NCBI GenBank assembly: GCA_964634685.1
Contig: CAZWLD010000043.1
Location: 1-15,801, forward strand
Direction of reading: 5' to 3'
DNA: 15,801 nt
Source: CAZWLD01 sp964634685
GTDB taxonomy: Bacteria > Bacillota_I > Bacilli_A > Acholeplasmatales > JAEDCM01
The notes under the pieces were generated by a model that was not told the origin of the DNA, made no database searches, and saw only the letters and a program-made list of their open reading frames with translations. Shown in pieces: positions 1-7,412 of this stretch. Made by a program: the position numbers and the translations under genes. Positions within the stretch are counted from its first letter, which is position 1; the number at the start of each line of letters is the position of its first letter.

Positions 1-86
1 TTGATAAAATATATAATTTTATAAAAGTTTAATGACATCTGTAAATAAACAATCTTTTTTTATTCTTTTTTAGAAAAAATCCTTAC

Positions 87-281
87 TCACAAATGAATAA
101 ATGAGTGTGCGGCTTTGGTTTCATCAATTAATATATAAGATTTGTAATTATCTTTTCCAAATTGCTCAACAATCGTCGACTTACCTATACGTCTAGCTCC
201 TTCGATTAGTAATGCACATTTATCACTAATATTGTCCTTCAATTCGATTACCCTTTCATATATTTTTCTTTTAAGCTCCAT
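87..281 (-). pseudogene. 5' stump of an AAA_14/DUF4143-type ATPase gene
   Basis: The open frame gives only 64 residues. It begins like the N-terminus of the AAA_14/DUF4143 family of stand-alone ATPases: a lysine-rich start, then LLIEGARRIGKST with a Walker A-like P-loop (residues 28-36) and YKSYILID (about 47-53). Family members usually run to about 400 residues or more. Here the similarity stops after ILID, and an unrelated tail of about 11 residues ends at TGA. The 86 bases beyond the stop are A/T runs with no continuation in any frame. An AGGTGA ribosome binding site sits just before the ATG, so the start itself looks intact. I read it as a deletion remnant. A functional micro-protein is possible but unsupported. 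The family assignment is from motif recall. Confidence 0.7.
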
Positions 282-325
282 AAAATCACCTTTTCAAAAA
301 ATATTAAAAGATAATTATGAAGCAA

Positions 326-414
326 TCTCCGATAATACGCAATGTATTTTTTTTAAAAATTACCGGCAGTGCGCAAAGTATTTTTCTTAAATTTCTCCGG
401 CAATGCGCAAAGTA
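326..414 (-). repeat. Three 34-nt direct repeats upstream of the ATPase stump
   Basis: Three copies start at exactly 34-nt spacing (326, 360, 394). On the minus strand each copy begins TACTTTGCGCATTGCCGG or a close variant, followed by an A/T-rich spacer of about 14 nt. The two distal copies (360-380 and 394-414) are nearly identical. The copy nearest the gene has drifted (TACATTGCGTATTATCGG). The period is not a multiple of three, so this is not a coding repeat. The position between a possible promoter (TTGTCA at 468-473, minus strand) and the ATPase start suggests an operator or 5'-UTR element for that gene. Confidence 0.75.
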
Positions 415-489
415 AATAACAAAATGGAGACTTTACACTATTAATTTAACTTTTTGAAATGATATTTTGACAATACCCATAAAAGGAAT

Positions 490-518
490 GAAGGACACCT
501 TGATCAGAGGTGTCCTTC
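490..518. other. Perfect 11-bp inverted repeat with 7-nt loop
   Basis: The arms GAAGGACACCT and AGGTGTCCTTC flank the loop TGATCAG. Neither side carries a convincing U-tract: plus-strand flank AGTGAAAATTTG, minus-strand flank ATTCCTTTTAT. It is therefore a poor intrinsic terminator, although a weak minus-strand one is possible. The interval 519-677 that follows is A/T-rich, and I see no gene, RNA or clear signal in it. Confidence 0.55.
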
Positions 519-677
519 AGTGAAAATTTGCAATTTTACTTCGATATGAGAAACATATGGAAGCACTTATATGTTACAATATTTTGATTAAGGTTTCAAG
601 TTCTTTTTGAAAATTTTATAAATTTTTTTTAAAAAAGAAGATAACCTCTCCTATTTCATCGTATTTTTTAAAAAAAA

Positions 678-701
678 GAACTCAAAATTCCCTTTGAGTT
701 C
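678..701 (-). terminator. Terminator of degV
   Basis: On the minus strand the 9-bp stem GAACTCAAA / TTTGAGTTC with a 6-nt loop lies just after the degV stop codon. It is followed by an uninterrupted run of T (complement of 670-677). Confidence 0.85.
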
Positions 702-709
702 TTCTTTGA

Positions 710-1585
710 TTAAAATTCAATTTCATTACCTAAATGACAGATACAAAGCATATTAGGTCCAGTATGGGCACCAATGATTGGTGAAAGCATTGTTCTTCTA
801 ACAATGATGTTTGAATCAAATTCCTTGACTAACGCGGCTAACTCCGAAGCTAATGAATTATTATCGGCATCACAAATGTAGATAACATTTCCTTTTTCCT
901 TATCATATGATTTTTTGAAGATTTCAAAAAGCGCAAGCATCGCGGGACGACTTCCTCTTTTCTTCATAATTGTATCAAGCTTACCATTTTGAAGGATTCT
1001 TAACATCGGCTTAACATTAAGCATTGAGCCAAGAAAAGCGGTAGCGGCACTTACTCTTCCCCCGCGCTTTAGATAATTCAAATCATCTACTAAAAACCAA
1101 GTCTTTGTATCATGCTTAGCCTTCTCTAAATCATCGCGGTTTTCCTCAATTGTCATTCCATTATCGCGATTAGAAATCGCTCTTTCAACTAAAACGCCAA
1201 TTCCTCCCGTTGCGGATAAGGAATCTATTGGGAAAACATCTAAATCTGGGTATTCATCCTTTAGATTTTGGGCAGCTAGGCAAGCTGAATTAAAGGTTGA
1301 AGACAATCCGCTCGATAAACATAAATAAAGAACTGATTTTCCTTCCTCTAAAAATTTTTCAAAAAAGTTTTGATACATATATGGGGTGATTTGTGTTGTC
1401 TTTGTAAAATCACCATTTCTTTGACCATCATAAAATTTCTTTAGGATATCATCTTCCTCACAACCATAGCTTGTACGCATTTCCTCGCCAATCGAATATT
1501 CCATTGGCACAAATACAATATTATTCTTCTCCTTAACATCTAACTGTAAATCGCAAGATGCATCAGTACAAATTACATATTCCAT
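710..1585 (-). CDS. DegV family fatty-acid-binding protein
   Basis: This 291-residue protein spans the usual DegV length of about 280. Members are two-domain proteins that hold a fatty acid between the domains; in several Firmicutes they act as the lipid-binding partner of fatty acid kinase (FakB). Visible family motifs are CTDASCDLQ near the N-terminus (6-14), LSSGLSSTFNSA (90-101), PIDSLSATGGIG (119-130), FLVDDLNYLKRGGRVS (164-179) with the LNVKPML strand after it, and GAHTGP near residue 275. AAGGAG lies 7 nt before the ATG. The gene is monocistronic, with a terminator directly after it. It is divergent from a TetR-type regulator, so that regulator is a candidate controller. No FakA partner is in the window. 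The family is secure; the FakB role is inferred. Confidence 0.93.
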   Translation of the reverse strand: MEYVICTDASCDLQLDVKEKNNIVFVPMEYSIGEEMRTSYGCEEDDILKKFYDGQRNGDFTKTTQITPYMYQNFFEKFLEEGKSVLYLCLSSGLSSTFNSACLAAQNLKDEYPDLDVFPIDSLSATGGIGVLVERAISNRDNGMTIEENRDDLEKAKHDTKTWFLVDDLNYLKRGGRVSAATAFLGSMLNVKPMLRILQNGKLDTIMKKRGSRPAMLALFEIFKKSYDKEKGNVIYICDADNNSLASELAALVKEFDSNIIVRRTMLSPIIGAHTGPNMLCICHLGNEIEF

Positions 1586-1648
1586 GTTTTCACTCCTTGC
1601 TCACGGAAGTATTTTATGATATAATTATCACAAAAACAACACCCAAAA

Positions 1649-1677
1649 TTCACAAGTTGTGTATTTTTACACATAAT
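1649..1677 (+). promoter_or_regulatory. Candidate promoter of the TetR-family gene
   Basis: TTCACA (1649-1654) and CATAAT (1672-1677) are separated by 17 nt. The -10 element lies inside the 19-bp palindrome. The predicted leader is only about 20 nt. The ribosome binding site GGAGGG (1695-1700) is close to the ATG at 1704. Confidence 0.5.
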
Positions 1678-1684
1678 GTGTAAA
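1651..1684. promoter_or_regulatory. Paired palindromes, likely TetR-type operator
   Basis: TTTACACATAATGTGTAAA (1666-1684) is a perfect 19-bp palindrome with a central A. A second perfect palindrome, CACAAGTTGTG, lies at 1651-1661. The shared half-site is ACACA/TGTGT, and the centres are 19 bp apart. They cover the predicted promoter of the regulator and lie upstream of degV. This arrangement fits autorepression by a TetR dimer, possibly with control of degV. Binding is inferred. Confidence 0.6.
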
Positions 1685-1703
1685 TTGGGCATATGGAGGG
1701 CCT

Positions 1704-2276
1704 ATGGACAATCGAAAAAACAAAACAAAAAACGCAATAAAACAAGCTTTTACCGAGCTCTTAAAGGAAAAAAGTTTTGAAAAAATAACCGTAACGGAAA
1801 TCACAAAAAGAGCCAATATTGGCCGCAAAACATTCTATTTACACTATAGCTGCATTGATGATATCATCAGAGGTATTGAGGATGATTATACAGCTATCTG
1901 TTTAAATAAACTAAAAAAATATATCGGTGATGAAAAACATGACATCCACGATATATTCAATGATGTTAATCAAATTATTCTAAGCTCATTACCTTATTTA
2001 AAAAGCTGGGCTCAAGGAAGATATACGGCCGCTATTCTCCAAAATTCCGCCGAAAAGCTCATCACCAATGCCCTTCAATTATGTATCAAGGAAAACTATA
2101 TCGTTAATAGGGATAAATTAGAATTATGCAGTAACTTCTATTCCTCAGGTTTAGTCTCCCTCTATATAACATTCTTAAAAAGCGATAATATATCCTTTGA
2201 AACATTAAAAGAATTAACCTACAAGGTCTGTTTTCTAGGTATAGATGGGCTTCTTATTGGTAAAGAAAAAAAATAG
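1704..2276 (+). CDS. TetR/AcrR family transcriptional regulator
   Basis: The protein is 190 residues. The N-terminal helix-turn-helix follows the TetR pattern: NAIKQAFTELLKEKSFEKITVTEITKRANIGRKTFYLHYSC (about residues 10-49), with the recognition helix at GRKTFYLHY. The C-terminal two thirds is helical and poorly conserved, as is normal for the ligand-binding and dimer domain of this family; it resembles the Firmicutes-type C-terminal domain found in DhaS-like regulators. The gene is divergent from degV and shares a palindromic intergenic region with it, so autoregulation and control of degV are likely. GGAGGG sits unusually close (3 nt) to the ATG. The ligand cannot be told from the sequence. 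A bidirectional terminator follows. Confidence 0.92.
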   Translation: MDNRKNKTKNAIKQAFTELLKEKSFEKITVTEITKRANIGRKTFYLHYSCIDDIIRGIEDDYTAICLNKLKKYIGDEKHDIHDIFNDVNQIILSSLPYLKSWAQGRYTAAILQNSAEKLITNALQLCIKENYIVNRDKLELCSNFYSSGLVSLYITFLKSDNISFETLKELTYKVCFLGIDGLLIGKEKK

Positions 2277-2279
2277 AAG

Positions 2280-2307
2280 AGCGTATGCTATAAAGTTAGC
2301 ATACGCT
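2280..2307. terminator. Bidirectional terminator between tetR and nupQ
   Basis: The perfect 11-bp stem AGCGTATGCTA / TAGCATACGCT has a 6-nt loop. It is followed by six Ts on the plus strand and, reading the other way, by the complement of an A-rich run (2264-2274). It sits between two convergent genes and serves both. Confidence 0.9.
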
Positions 2308-2310
2308 TTT

Positions 2311-3270
2311 TTATCGATCCTCGCGGAAATAGGAAACACCAAGACCCGCCGGCGGTTGATTTTCCTTACTCTTTTTAAAGCTAATAATAATTAATACTAA
2401 TAATGTCACAACATATGGCAACATCTTAATGATATCCTTTGGTAGACCTAAGGTGAAATAGTTTGGAGCCAAATAAAAGAAGGCAAATAAAATTGAACCT
2501 AAAATACCTAATGTTGGCTTCCATAAGGAGAAAATAACAAGCGCTACCGCAAGCCATCCCATCGCCTCAATAGAATATTCCAAACTACCATGCATATGAT
2601 CCATCAAATAAAACAAACCACTTAAGCCACTCAAAGAGGCTCCAAAAACTGATGAAACATACTTGTATCTAGTAATACTGATACCGGCCGCATCCGCTGC
2701 TTGCGGATTTTCACCAACAGCTCGTAAATTTAATCCTACGCGTGTTTTTTTCAAAACAAAAGCGATTATTAGCGATACAATCATTGCTAAATAAACTAAG
2801 AAGCCATGAGACAAGAAAATCTCACCAAACCAACCAAGCTTATCATAGAAAGGAAAAACCGGATTGGTAAAGAAGCGACTAGCGGTTGAAAAGATGGCTT
2901 TATTGGAACTAGCTAAACCACCATATAAGCCAAGGATTCCCGCCCCAAAGGTTGTGATTGTTAGTCCTGTTACATTTTGATTACAGCGAAGAGTAATGGT
3001 AAAAAAGCTATAAAGTAAACCTAACAAGCCCGCAAAAAGCATTGCCATAATGATACCAATCAAAATTGCCAAAAAGCCATTACCATTATCTAAACCACAG
3101 GCCTTAAAATACATAACCTCACCGATACAGCCACCAACGGCTCCAAAGCACATTATACCAGGAATACCTAAATTCAAATGTCCTCCCTTTTCCACAACCG
3201 TTTCACCAGTTGAACCGTATAGGAAAACAGTGCTGAAATGGATTGATTTCGATAAAAGTGTTACAATCAT
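2311..3270 (-). CDS. nupQ: Nucleoside ABC transporter permease, NupQ/YufQ type
   Basis: This 319-residue polytopic membrane protein is the second permease of a BMP-type nucleoside importer. Family signatures are NLGIPG (33-38, for the usual NIGLEG), QNVTGLTITTFGAG (98-111) and RAVGENPQAADAAGI (183-197), the cytoplasmic loop that couples to the ATPase. About eight to ten hydrophobic segments are visible. The start ATG overlaps the nupP stop by 4 nt (ATGA), with an AAGGAGG site upstream, indicating translational coupling. It is the last gene of the operon and ends at a shared terminator. The symbol follows the Bacillus subtilis guanosine transporter nupNOPQ (yufNOPQ). The exact nucleoside specificity is inferred from the upstream guanine-class riboswitch. 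Confidence 0.9.
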   Translation of the reverse strand: MIVTLLSKSIHFSTVFLYGSTGETVVEKGGHLNLGIPGIMCFGAVGGCIGEVMYFKACGLDNGNGFLAILIGIIMAMLFAGLLGLLYSFFTITLRCNQNVTGLTITTFGAGILGLYGGLASSNKAIFSTASRFFTNPVFPFYDKLGWFGEIFLSHGFLVYLAMIVSLIIAFVLKKTRVGLNLRAVGENPQAADAAGISITRYKYVSSVFGASLSGLSGLFYLMDHMHGSLEYSIEAMGWLAVALVIFSLWKPTLGILGSILFAFFYLAPNYFTLGLPKDIIKMLPYVVTLLVLIIISFKKSKENQPPAGLGVSYFREDR

Positions 3271-4367
3271 TCTTCTTCCTCCTTCTTTAGAAATCCAAAT
3301 TTTTCTTTATGGAAATGAAGATTATAGTTGATGAAGAATTCACATCCAATAATGAAGAAGAAAAAGATTCCAATCATAATACTAGGGAAATATTTTCCAA
3401 CTCCCGATAAGTCTCCCATTTGGCTTGCGCCATTGGAAATAAAGGAAACAAGGAAGGATGTAATAACCATAAATGTTGGCTCAAAATGACCAAGCCACGA
3501 AACTAAGATCGCGGTGAAGCCCATTCCGCCTACTGTGTCCTTGGCAATCGTGTGCGAATAGCCGGAAATCAAGAGAAATCCAGCAATTCCACAAAGAGCT
3601 CCATTGATAATCATTGTTCTAATCATAACCTTTTTAACATTAATACCAATATATCTTGCCGTATTAACTGACTCACCAACAACACTTATTTCATAGCCTT
3701 GTTTACTCTTTTTTAGGTAAAGAGCCATTAAAACGGTAACAACAGCTACAATCAAAATAATAATCAAGTAATTCTTTCCAAACAAAGATGGAAGATTACC
3801 ATCTTTAATAGCTGGAATAATACCAGAACCATCCTTGGCAACTAAGCTTATATAGAAGGAAACCAAGCACATCGCAATATAGTTCATCATAAGGGTAAAC
3901 AAGGTTTCATTCGTATTCCAAAAAGCCTTAAAGATGGCTGGAATTACTGTCCAAACAACACCAGCTAAAATACTACAAACAAGCATAAGTAAAATCAACA
4001 CAAAATAGGGAAGCTTTGAGCCAAATCCTACCATAATCATACAACAGGCCAAGCCCGAAACTAAAACCTGACCCTCGGCTCCGATGTTCCAAAATTTCAT
4101 TTTGAAGGCTGGCGTAATAGCTAAAGCAATTAACAAAAGCATCGACATTTGAAAAAGCATTCGCCAAATTCTTCTTTCAGTTCCAAAATTACCCGAAAAT
4201 AATTGAACAATAAATTCTAAAACACCTTTACCAGTAATTAATGAAGAAACAATTGAACAAACGAAAATCGCCAAAACAAAGGCCACAACGCGAACAATAA
4301 TGCTTCTTTTTTTTGAAGGATTTGCGTTTTTTGAAATTGTCATAAGCGGTGTATGAAGCTTATTCAT
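3267..4367 (-). CDS. nupP: Nucleoside ABC transporter permease, NupP/YufP type
   Basis: This is the first permease of the importer, 366 residues. It has a basic cytoplasmic N-terminus (about 1-22) and then many hydrophobic segments. NIGAEGQ (94-100) is the hallmark of BMP-family permeases. The loop containing GYEISVVGESVNTARYIGI is the likely ATPase-coupling region. The frame is open upstream to a GTG at 4376, but GGAGG lies 8 nt before the ATG at 4367, so I take that ATG. The gene overlaps the end of nupO by 8 nt and the start of nupQ by 4 nt, so the three are almost certainly co-translated. The protein should pair with NupQ to form the membrane channel. Confidence 0.9.
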   Translation of the reverse strand: MNKLHTPLMTISKNANPSKKRSIIVRVVAFVLAIFVCSIVSSLITGKGVLEFIVQLFSGNFGTERRIWRMLFQMSMLLLIALAITPAFKMKFWNIGAEGQVLVSGLACCMIMVGFGSKLPYFVLILLMLVCSILAGVVWTVIPAIFKAFWNTNETLFTLMMNYIAMCLVSFYISLVAKDGSGIIPAIKDGNLPSLFGKNYLIIILIVAVVTVLMALYLKKSKQGYEISVVGESVNTARYIGINVKKVMIRTMIINGALCGIAGFLLISGYSHTIAKDTVGGMGFTAILVSWLGHFEPTFMVITSFLVSFISNGASQMGDLSGVGKYFPSIMIGIFFFFIIGCEFFINYNLHFHKEKFGFLKKEEEE

Positions 4368-6018
4368 GGGCCTCACCTCCCGAATTTTTTGTCATCATTA
4401 AACCAATTTCTTCTTTTTTGGCATTCTCACCCATTACTGTACCTGTTACCTCACCATCACAAATAACAAGGATACGGTCGCACAAAGCAATCAAGACATC
4501 CAAATCCTCACCAACGAAAATAACCGCAGCTTTATTTTCCTTTTGTTTGTTTAACAAATCGTAAATAGCATATGAGGAATTAATATCTAAACCACGAACT
4601 GGATATGCGGCCATTAAAACGGTTGGATTGGAAGAAATCTCTCTTCCAACTAAAATCTTTTGAACATTTCCACCCGAAAGCTTTCTAACCTCAGTATGAT
4701 TAGAAGGTGTTACAACCTCTAAATCGCTAATAATGCGATTAGCCAAGGATTCCGGATCCTTTTTATTTAAAAAGAATGATTTTCCATTTTCATAGGATCT
4801 AAGCATAACATTGTCAATAATATCCATATTTCCAACTAATCCCATTCCCAATCGATCCTCGGGAACAAAGGAAAGCTTAACGCCTAATTGACGAATCTGA
4901 GCCGGTGTTTTAAGCTTTAAATCCACATCCTCATTCGTTTTTGGATCATGGTATATAATTTGTCCATCGTAATGAAGCAAACCAGCAATCGATTCTAATA
5001 GCTCCTTTTGACCAGAGCCCGCAATTCCCGCAATACCTAAAATTTCACCACTATTGGCCGTAAAGGAAATATTTTTTAAAACCGGCAAGCCAAATTCATT
5101 TTTAAATGACAAACCATTTACCTCTAAACGAGGAGTAGGGTCAACCGGAGTCGGACGATTGATATTTAATTCAATCTTTTCACCTACCATCAATTCCGTT
5201 AACGAATTTTCGGTTGCGTCTTTTGTTAAGACAGTAGTGATGTATTCGCCCTTTCGCAAAATCGCAACACGGTCGGATATTTCTAAAACTTCGTTTAGCT
5301 TATGCGTAATGATAATGATTGATTTTCCATCCTCACGCATTTTTCTAATGACATTGAAAAGCTTAGCTGTTTCCTGAGGAGTTAAAACGGCAGTTGGTTC
5401 ATCTAATATTAAAATATTAGCGCCCCTGTAAAGAGTCTTAATAATCTCCACTGTTTGTTTCTCCGAAACACTCATATCGTAGATTTTTTTATTTAAATCA
5501 ATATCAAAGCCATATTTTTCAATGATTTCCTTAATTCCTTCACTACGGTTTTTTGATAAATAATCATGTGATAGCCTAAACCCTAATTTTTTAAATGGGA
5601 GAGCACATGTTTTTACTCCAAACATTAGCTTTTCCTTGAAGCTATTTTTAGGTTCAGCCTTCAATTTTTGAAAATTTTCTTTAATGCTATAGATTTTCTT
5701 CTCGCCTAAGATAATATTATCCGTTGCCGTAAAAACATCAACTAATTTAAAATGTTGATGCACCATGCCAATATTATAGCTAAAGGCATCGTGTGGTGAT
5801 TTAATAACAACAGGTTCGCCATTAACGAAAATCTCGCCGCTATCCGGATAATAAATACCGGCAATCATATTCATTAGGGTAGTTTTACCACTACCATTTT
5901 CACCTAATAAAGCGACAATTTCACCCTGATTAATGCCAAAGCTAATATTGTTATTAGCAACAACATCACCAAATTTTTTAGTGATATTCTTAAGTTCGAT
6001 AGCATAAGGTTTATCCAT
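4360..6018 (-). CDS. nupO: Nucleoside ABC transporter ATPase, NupO/YufO type
   Basis: This 552-residue protein has two fused nucleotide-binding domains and powers the BMP-type nucleoside importer. Domain 1 has Walker A GENGSGKTT (39-47), signature MSVSE (182-186, for the usual LSVGE), Walker B ILILDE (202-207) and switch His 239. Domain 2 has the degenerate P-loop GIAGSGQKEL (331-340), signature LSGGN (447-451) and a Walker B region lacking DE (VLMAAYPVRGLD). The relatives I recall also carry a degenerate second site. Members are near 510 residues; the extra length is a lysine-rich insertion at about 108-156. The frame opens at 6042, but AAGGAGA lies 7 nt before the ATG at 6018, so that start is used. 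It follows nupN across a stem-loop and overlaps nupP. Confidence 0.92.
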   Translation of the reverse strand: MDKPYAIELKNITKKFGDVVANNNISFGINQGEIVALLGENGSGKTTLMNMIAGIYYPDSGEIFVNGEPVVIKSPHDAFSYNIGMVHQHFKLVDVFTATDNIILGEKKIYSIKENFQKLKAEPKNSFKEKLMFGVKTCALPFKKLGFRLSHDYLSKNRSEGIKEIIEKYGFDIDLNKKIYDMSVSEKQTVEIIKTLYRGANILILDEPTAVLTPQETAKLFNVIRKMREDGKSIIIITHKLNEVLEISDRVAILRKGEYITTVLTKDATENSLTELMVGEKIELNINRPTPVDPTPRLEVNGLSFKNEFGLPVLKNISFTANSGEILGIAGIAGSGQKELLESIAGLLHYDGQIIYHDPKTNEDVDLKLKTPAQIRQLGVKLSFVPEDRLGMGLVGNMDIIDNVMLRSYENGKSFFLNKKDPESLANRIISDLEVVTPSNHTEVRKLSGGNVQKILVGREISSNPTVLMAAYPVRGLDINSSYAIYDLLNKQKENKAAVIFVGEDLDVLIALCDRILVICDGEVTGTVMGENAKKEEIGLMMTKNSGGEAHE

Positions 6019-6043
6019 TAGTATCTCTCCTTGTTTTTCCATT

Positions 6044-6082
6044 TAAAAAATTAGATAGACGGGGTGAAAATCACTCCGTCTA
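6044..6082 (-). terminator. Intergenic attenuator or partial terminator between nupN and nupO
   Basis: On the minus strand UAGACGG-A-GUG pairs with CAC-C-CCGUCUA (one A·C mismatch) around the loop AUUUU, followed by UCUAAUUUUUU. It sits between the lipoprotein gene and the ATPase gene of one operon. That position fits partial termination or mRNA 3'-end protection, giving more binding protein than ATPase. The effect is inferred. Confidence 0.7.
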
Positions 6083-6101
6083 TTAATAAAACTAATTGTA
6101 A

Positions 6102-7286
6102 TTATTTAACAATTGTAATTCCATCAATATCAAGATCGAAATATGGAGCTGATCTCTTAACTGATTCTTCAAAAACACCATTAATGATTACTTCAGTATC
6201 TTTAGTGAAGTTAGCATCTGAATCAACATCAGCTAAATATGTTGTAACTTTATTTCCACCTACTGTGAAATTATTTGTGTCAAATACTTTTAAAGTTCCA
6301 TTTTCTAATTTAGCTTTAACTTCAGCAATTGCTTCAGCAGTTCCTGGTGCCGCAGCCTTTGTATTAACATCTGTTAATTGAACTGAACCAGTCGCAAGAG
6401 TACCAACATAATCAGTTGGAATATCTGAAGCTTTATTATTTTTAACAGCTTCAATAGCTAATTTATAGTAAGGAGTCCAGTTAATCTTTGAAGAAACGAT
6501 AAAGGTCTTTGGACAAGCTTCAACAGTACTTCCGTTGTAAGAAACGTTTGGAACATTAGCAGCTTCGCAAGCAGTAGGAGCACCCATTGAGTCAGCATGT
6601 TGGCTGATTAATTTACAACCTGCATTGATTAAGGCATTAGCTGTATTTTGTTCAGCTGTTTCATCATACCAGCTATTAGTAAAACGAACCTCCATTGTTA
6701 CAGTAGGACAAACTGATTTAGCTCCAAGATAGAATGAAGTATATCCAGATTTAACCTCAGCGTAAGGCCAAGCTCCAACATAACCCATCTTAGCTTCTTC
6801 AGCTGTGAATTCACCAGCTGCAATCATCGCATTTAATTTTAATCCAGCTGCAACACCAGCAAGATAACGTCCTTCATAAATTGAAGCGAAGGCATTATGG
6901 AAATTAGCTAATTTAACGGTATGAGCTTGAGTTCCGGTTGCGTGGCAGAATTGAACTTTTGGATTTTCTTGAGCAGCTTGAATCAAGAAAGATTCATGAC
7001 CAAAGCTATCCGCAAAAATGACATCGCATCCTTGATCTACTAAATCACAAGCAGCCTCATAGCAAGTATTATCCTCAGGAACTCCTGTTTTGATGATAAC
7101 TTGGCTTTTTTCAAGACCTAATTCTTGTCTAGCTACTTCCATAGCATCGATAAAGTTCTTGTCATAGGTTGAGTTTTCATCGTGTAAACAAATTAAACCA
7201 ACCTTGAAGGTATCATTGTTTCCACAAGCAGTTAAAGCAAATACACAAACGATTGCCATAACAAATGATAATAATAGTTTTTTCAT
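6102..7286 (-). CDS. nupN: BMP family nucleoside-binding lipoprotein, NupN/YufN type
   Basis: This 394-residue extracellular solute-binding lipoprotein feeds the NupOPQ importer. The N-terminus is a lipoprotein signal: MKK, a hydrophobic core, then the lipobox LTAC with the acylated Cys at 21. The mature part follows the BMP/PnrA pattern: FKVGLICLHDENSTYDKNFIDAM at its start, GCDVIFADSFGHE (about 90-102), the FHNAFASIYEGRYLAGVAAGL segment and YVGAWPYAEVKSG. GGGAGA lies 9 nt before the ATG. Upstream are a guanine-class riboswitch, its terminator and a short leader ORF. Downstream an attenuator-like stem-loop separates it from nupO. The purine nucleoside substrate is inferred from family and riboswitch. 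Confidence 0.93.
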   Translation of the reverse strand: MKKLLLSFVMAIVCVFALTACGNNDTFKVGLICLHDENSTYDKNFIDAMEVARQELGLEKSQVIIKTGVPEDNTCYEAACDLVDQGCDVIFADSFGHESFLIQAAQENPKVQFCHATGTQAHTVKLANFHNAFASIYEGRYLAGVAAGLKLNAMIAAGEFTAEEAKMGYVGAWPYAEVKSGYTSFYLGAKSVCPTVTMEVRFTNSWYDETAEQNTANALINAGCKLISQHADSMGAPTACEAANVPNVSYNGSTVEACPKTFIVSSKINWTPYYKLAIEAVKNNKASDIPTDYVGTLATGSVQLTDVNTKAAAPGTAEAIAEVKAKLENGTLKVFDTNNFTVGGNKVTTYLADVDSDANFTKDTEVIINGVFEESVKRSAPYFDLDIDGITIVK

Positions 7287-7305
7287 TTCTTCTTTTCTCC
7301 CATTT

Positions 7306-7362
7306 TCATATTTTTTTTGAAAAAGCTTCTAATCGATTCTTTTTTATTTCTTCCCGATTCAT
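7306..7362 (-). CDS. Possible 18-residue leader peptide before nupN
   Basis: An ATG at 7362 opens an 18-codon frame, MNREEIKKNRLEAFSKKI, ending in TGA 19 nt before the nupN start. A strong GGGAGG site (7373-7378) lies 10 nt upstream, better than the site of nupN itself. It lies downstream of the riboswitch terminator, so it is made only on read-through. Half its residues are charged. Role unknown: leader peptide, coupling device, or a chance ORF with a decayed role. Confidence 0.35.
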   Translation of the reverse strand: MNREEIKKNRLEAFSKKI

Positions 7363-7412
7363 ATATGTTTGTCCTCCCGTTTACCCATAAACGAAAGTAA
7401 GAATCAATTGGG

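Noticed and set aside
326..414. Repeat array considered as a CRISPR
   Set aside because: Units are only about 20 nt of similarity with 14-nt near-constant A/T spacers, three copies, no cas genes. The spacers resemble each other.
3050..3331. Plus-strand open frame of 93 codons opposite nupQ/nupP
   Set aside because: Antisense to conserved permease sequence, proline-rich shadow composition, no ribosome binding site.
6019..6042. Upstream ATG giving eight extra residues on NupO
   Set aside because: The AAGGAGA site lies inside this extension and is correctly spaced for the ATG at 6018.
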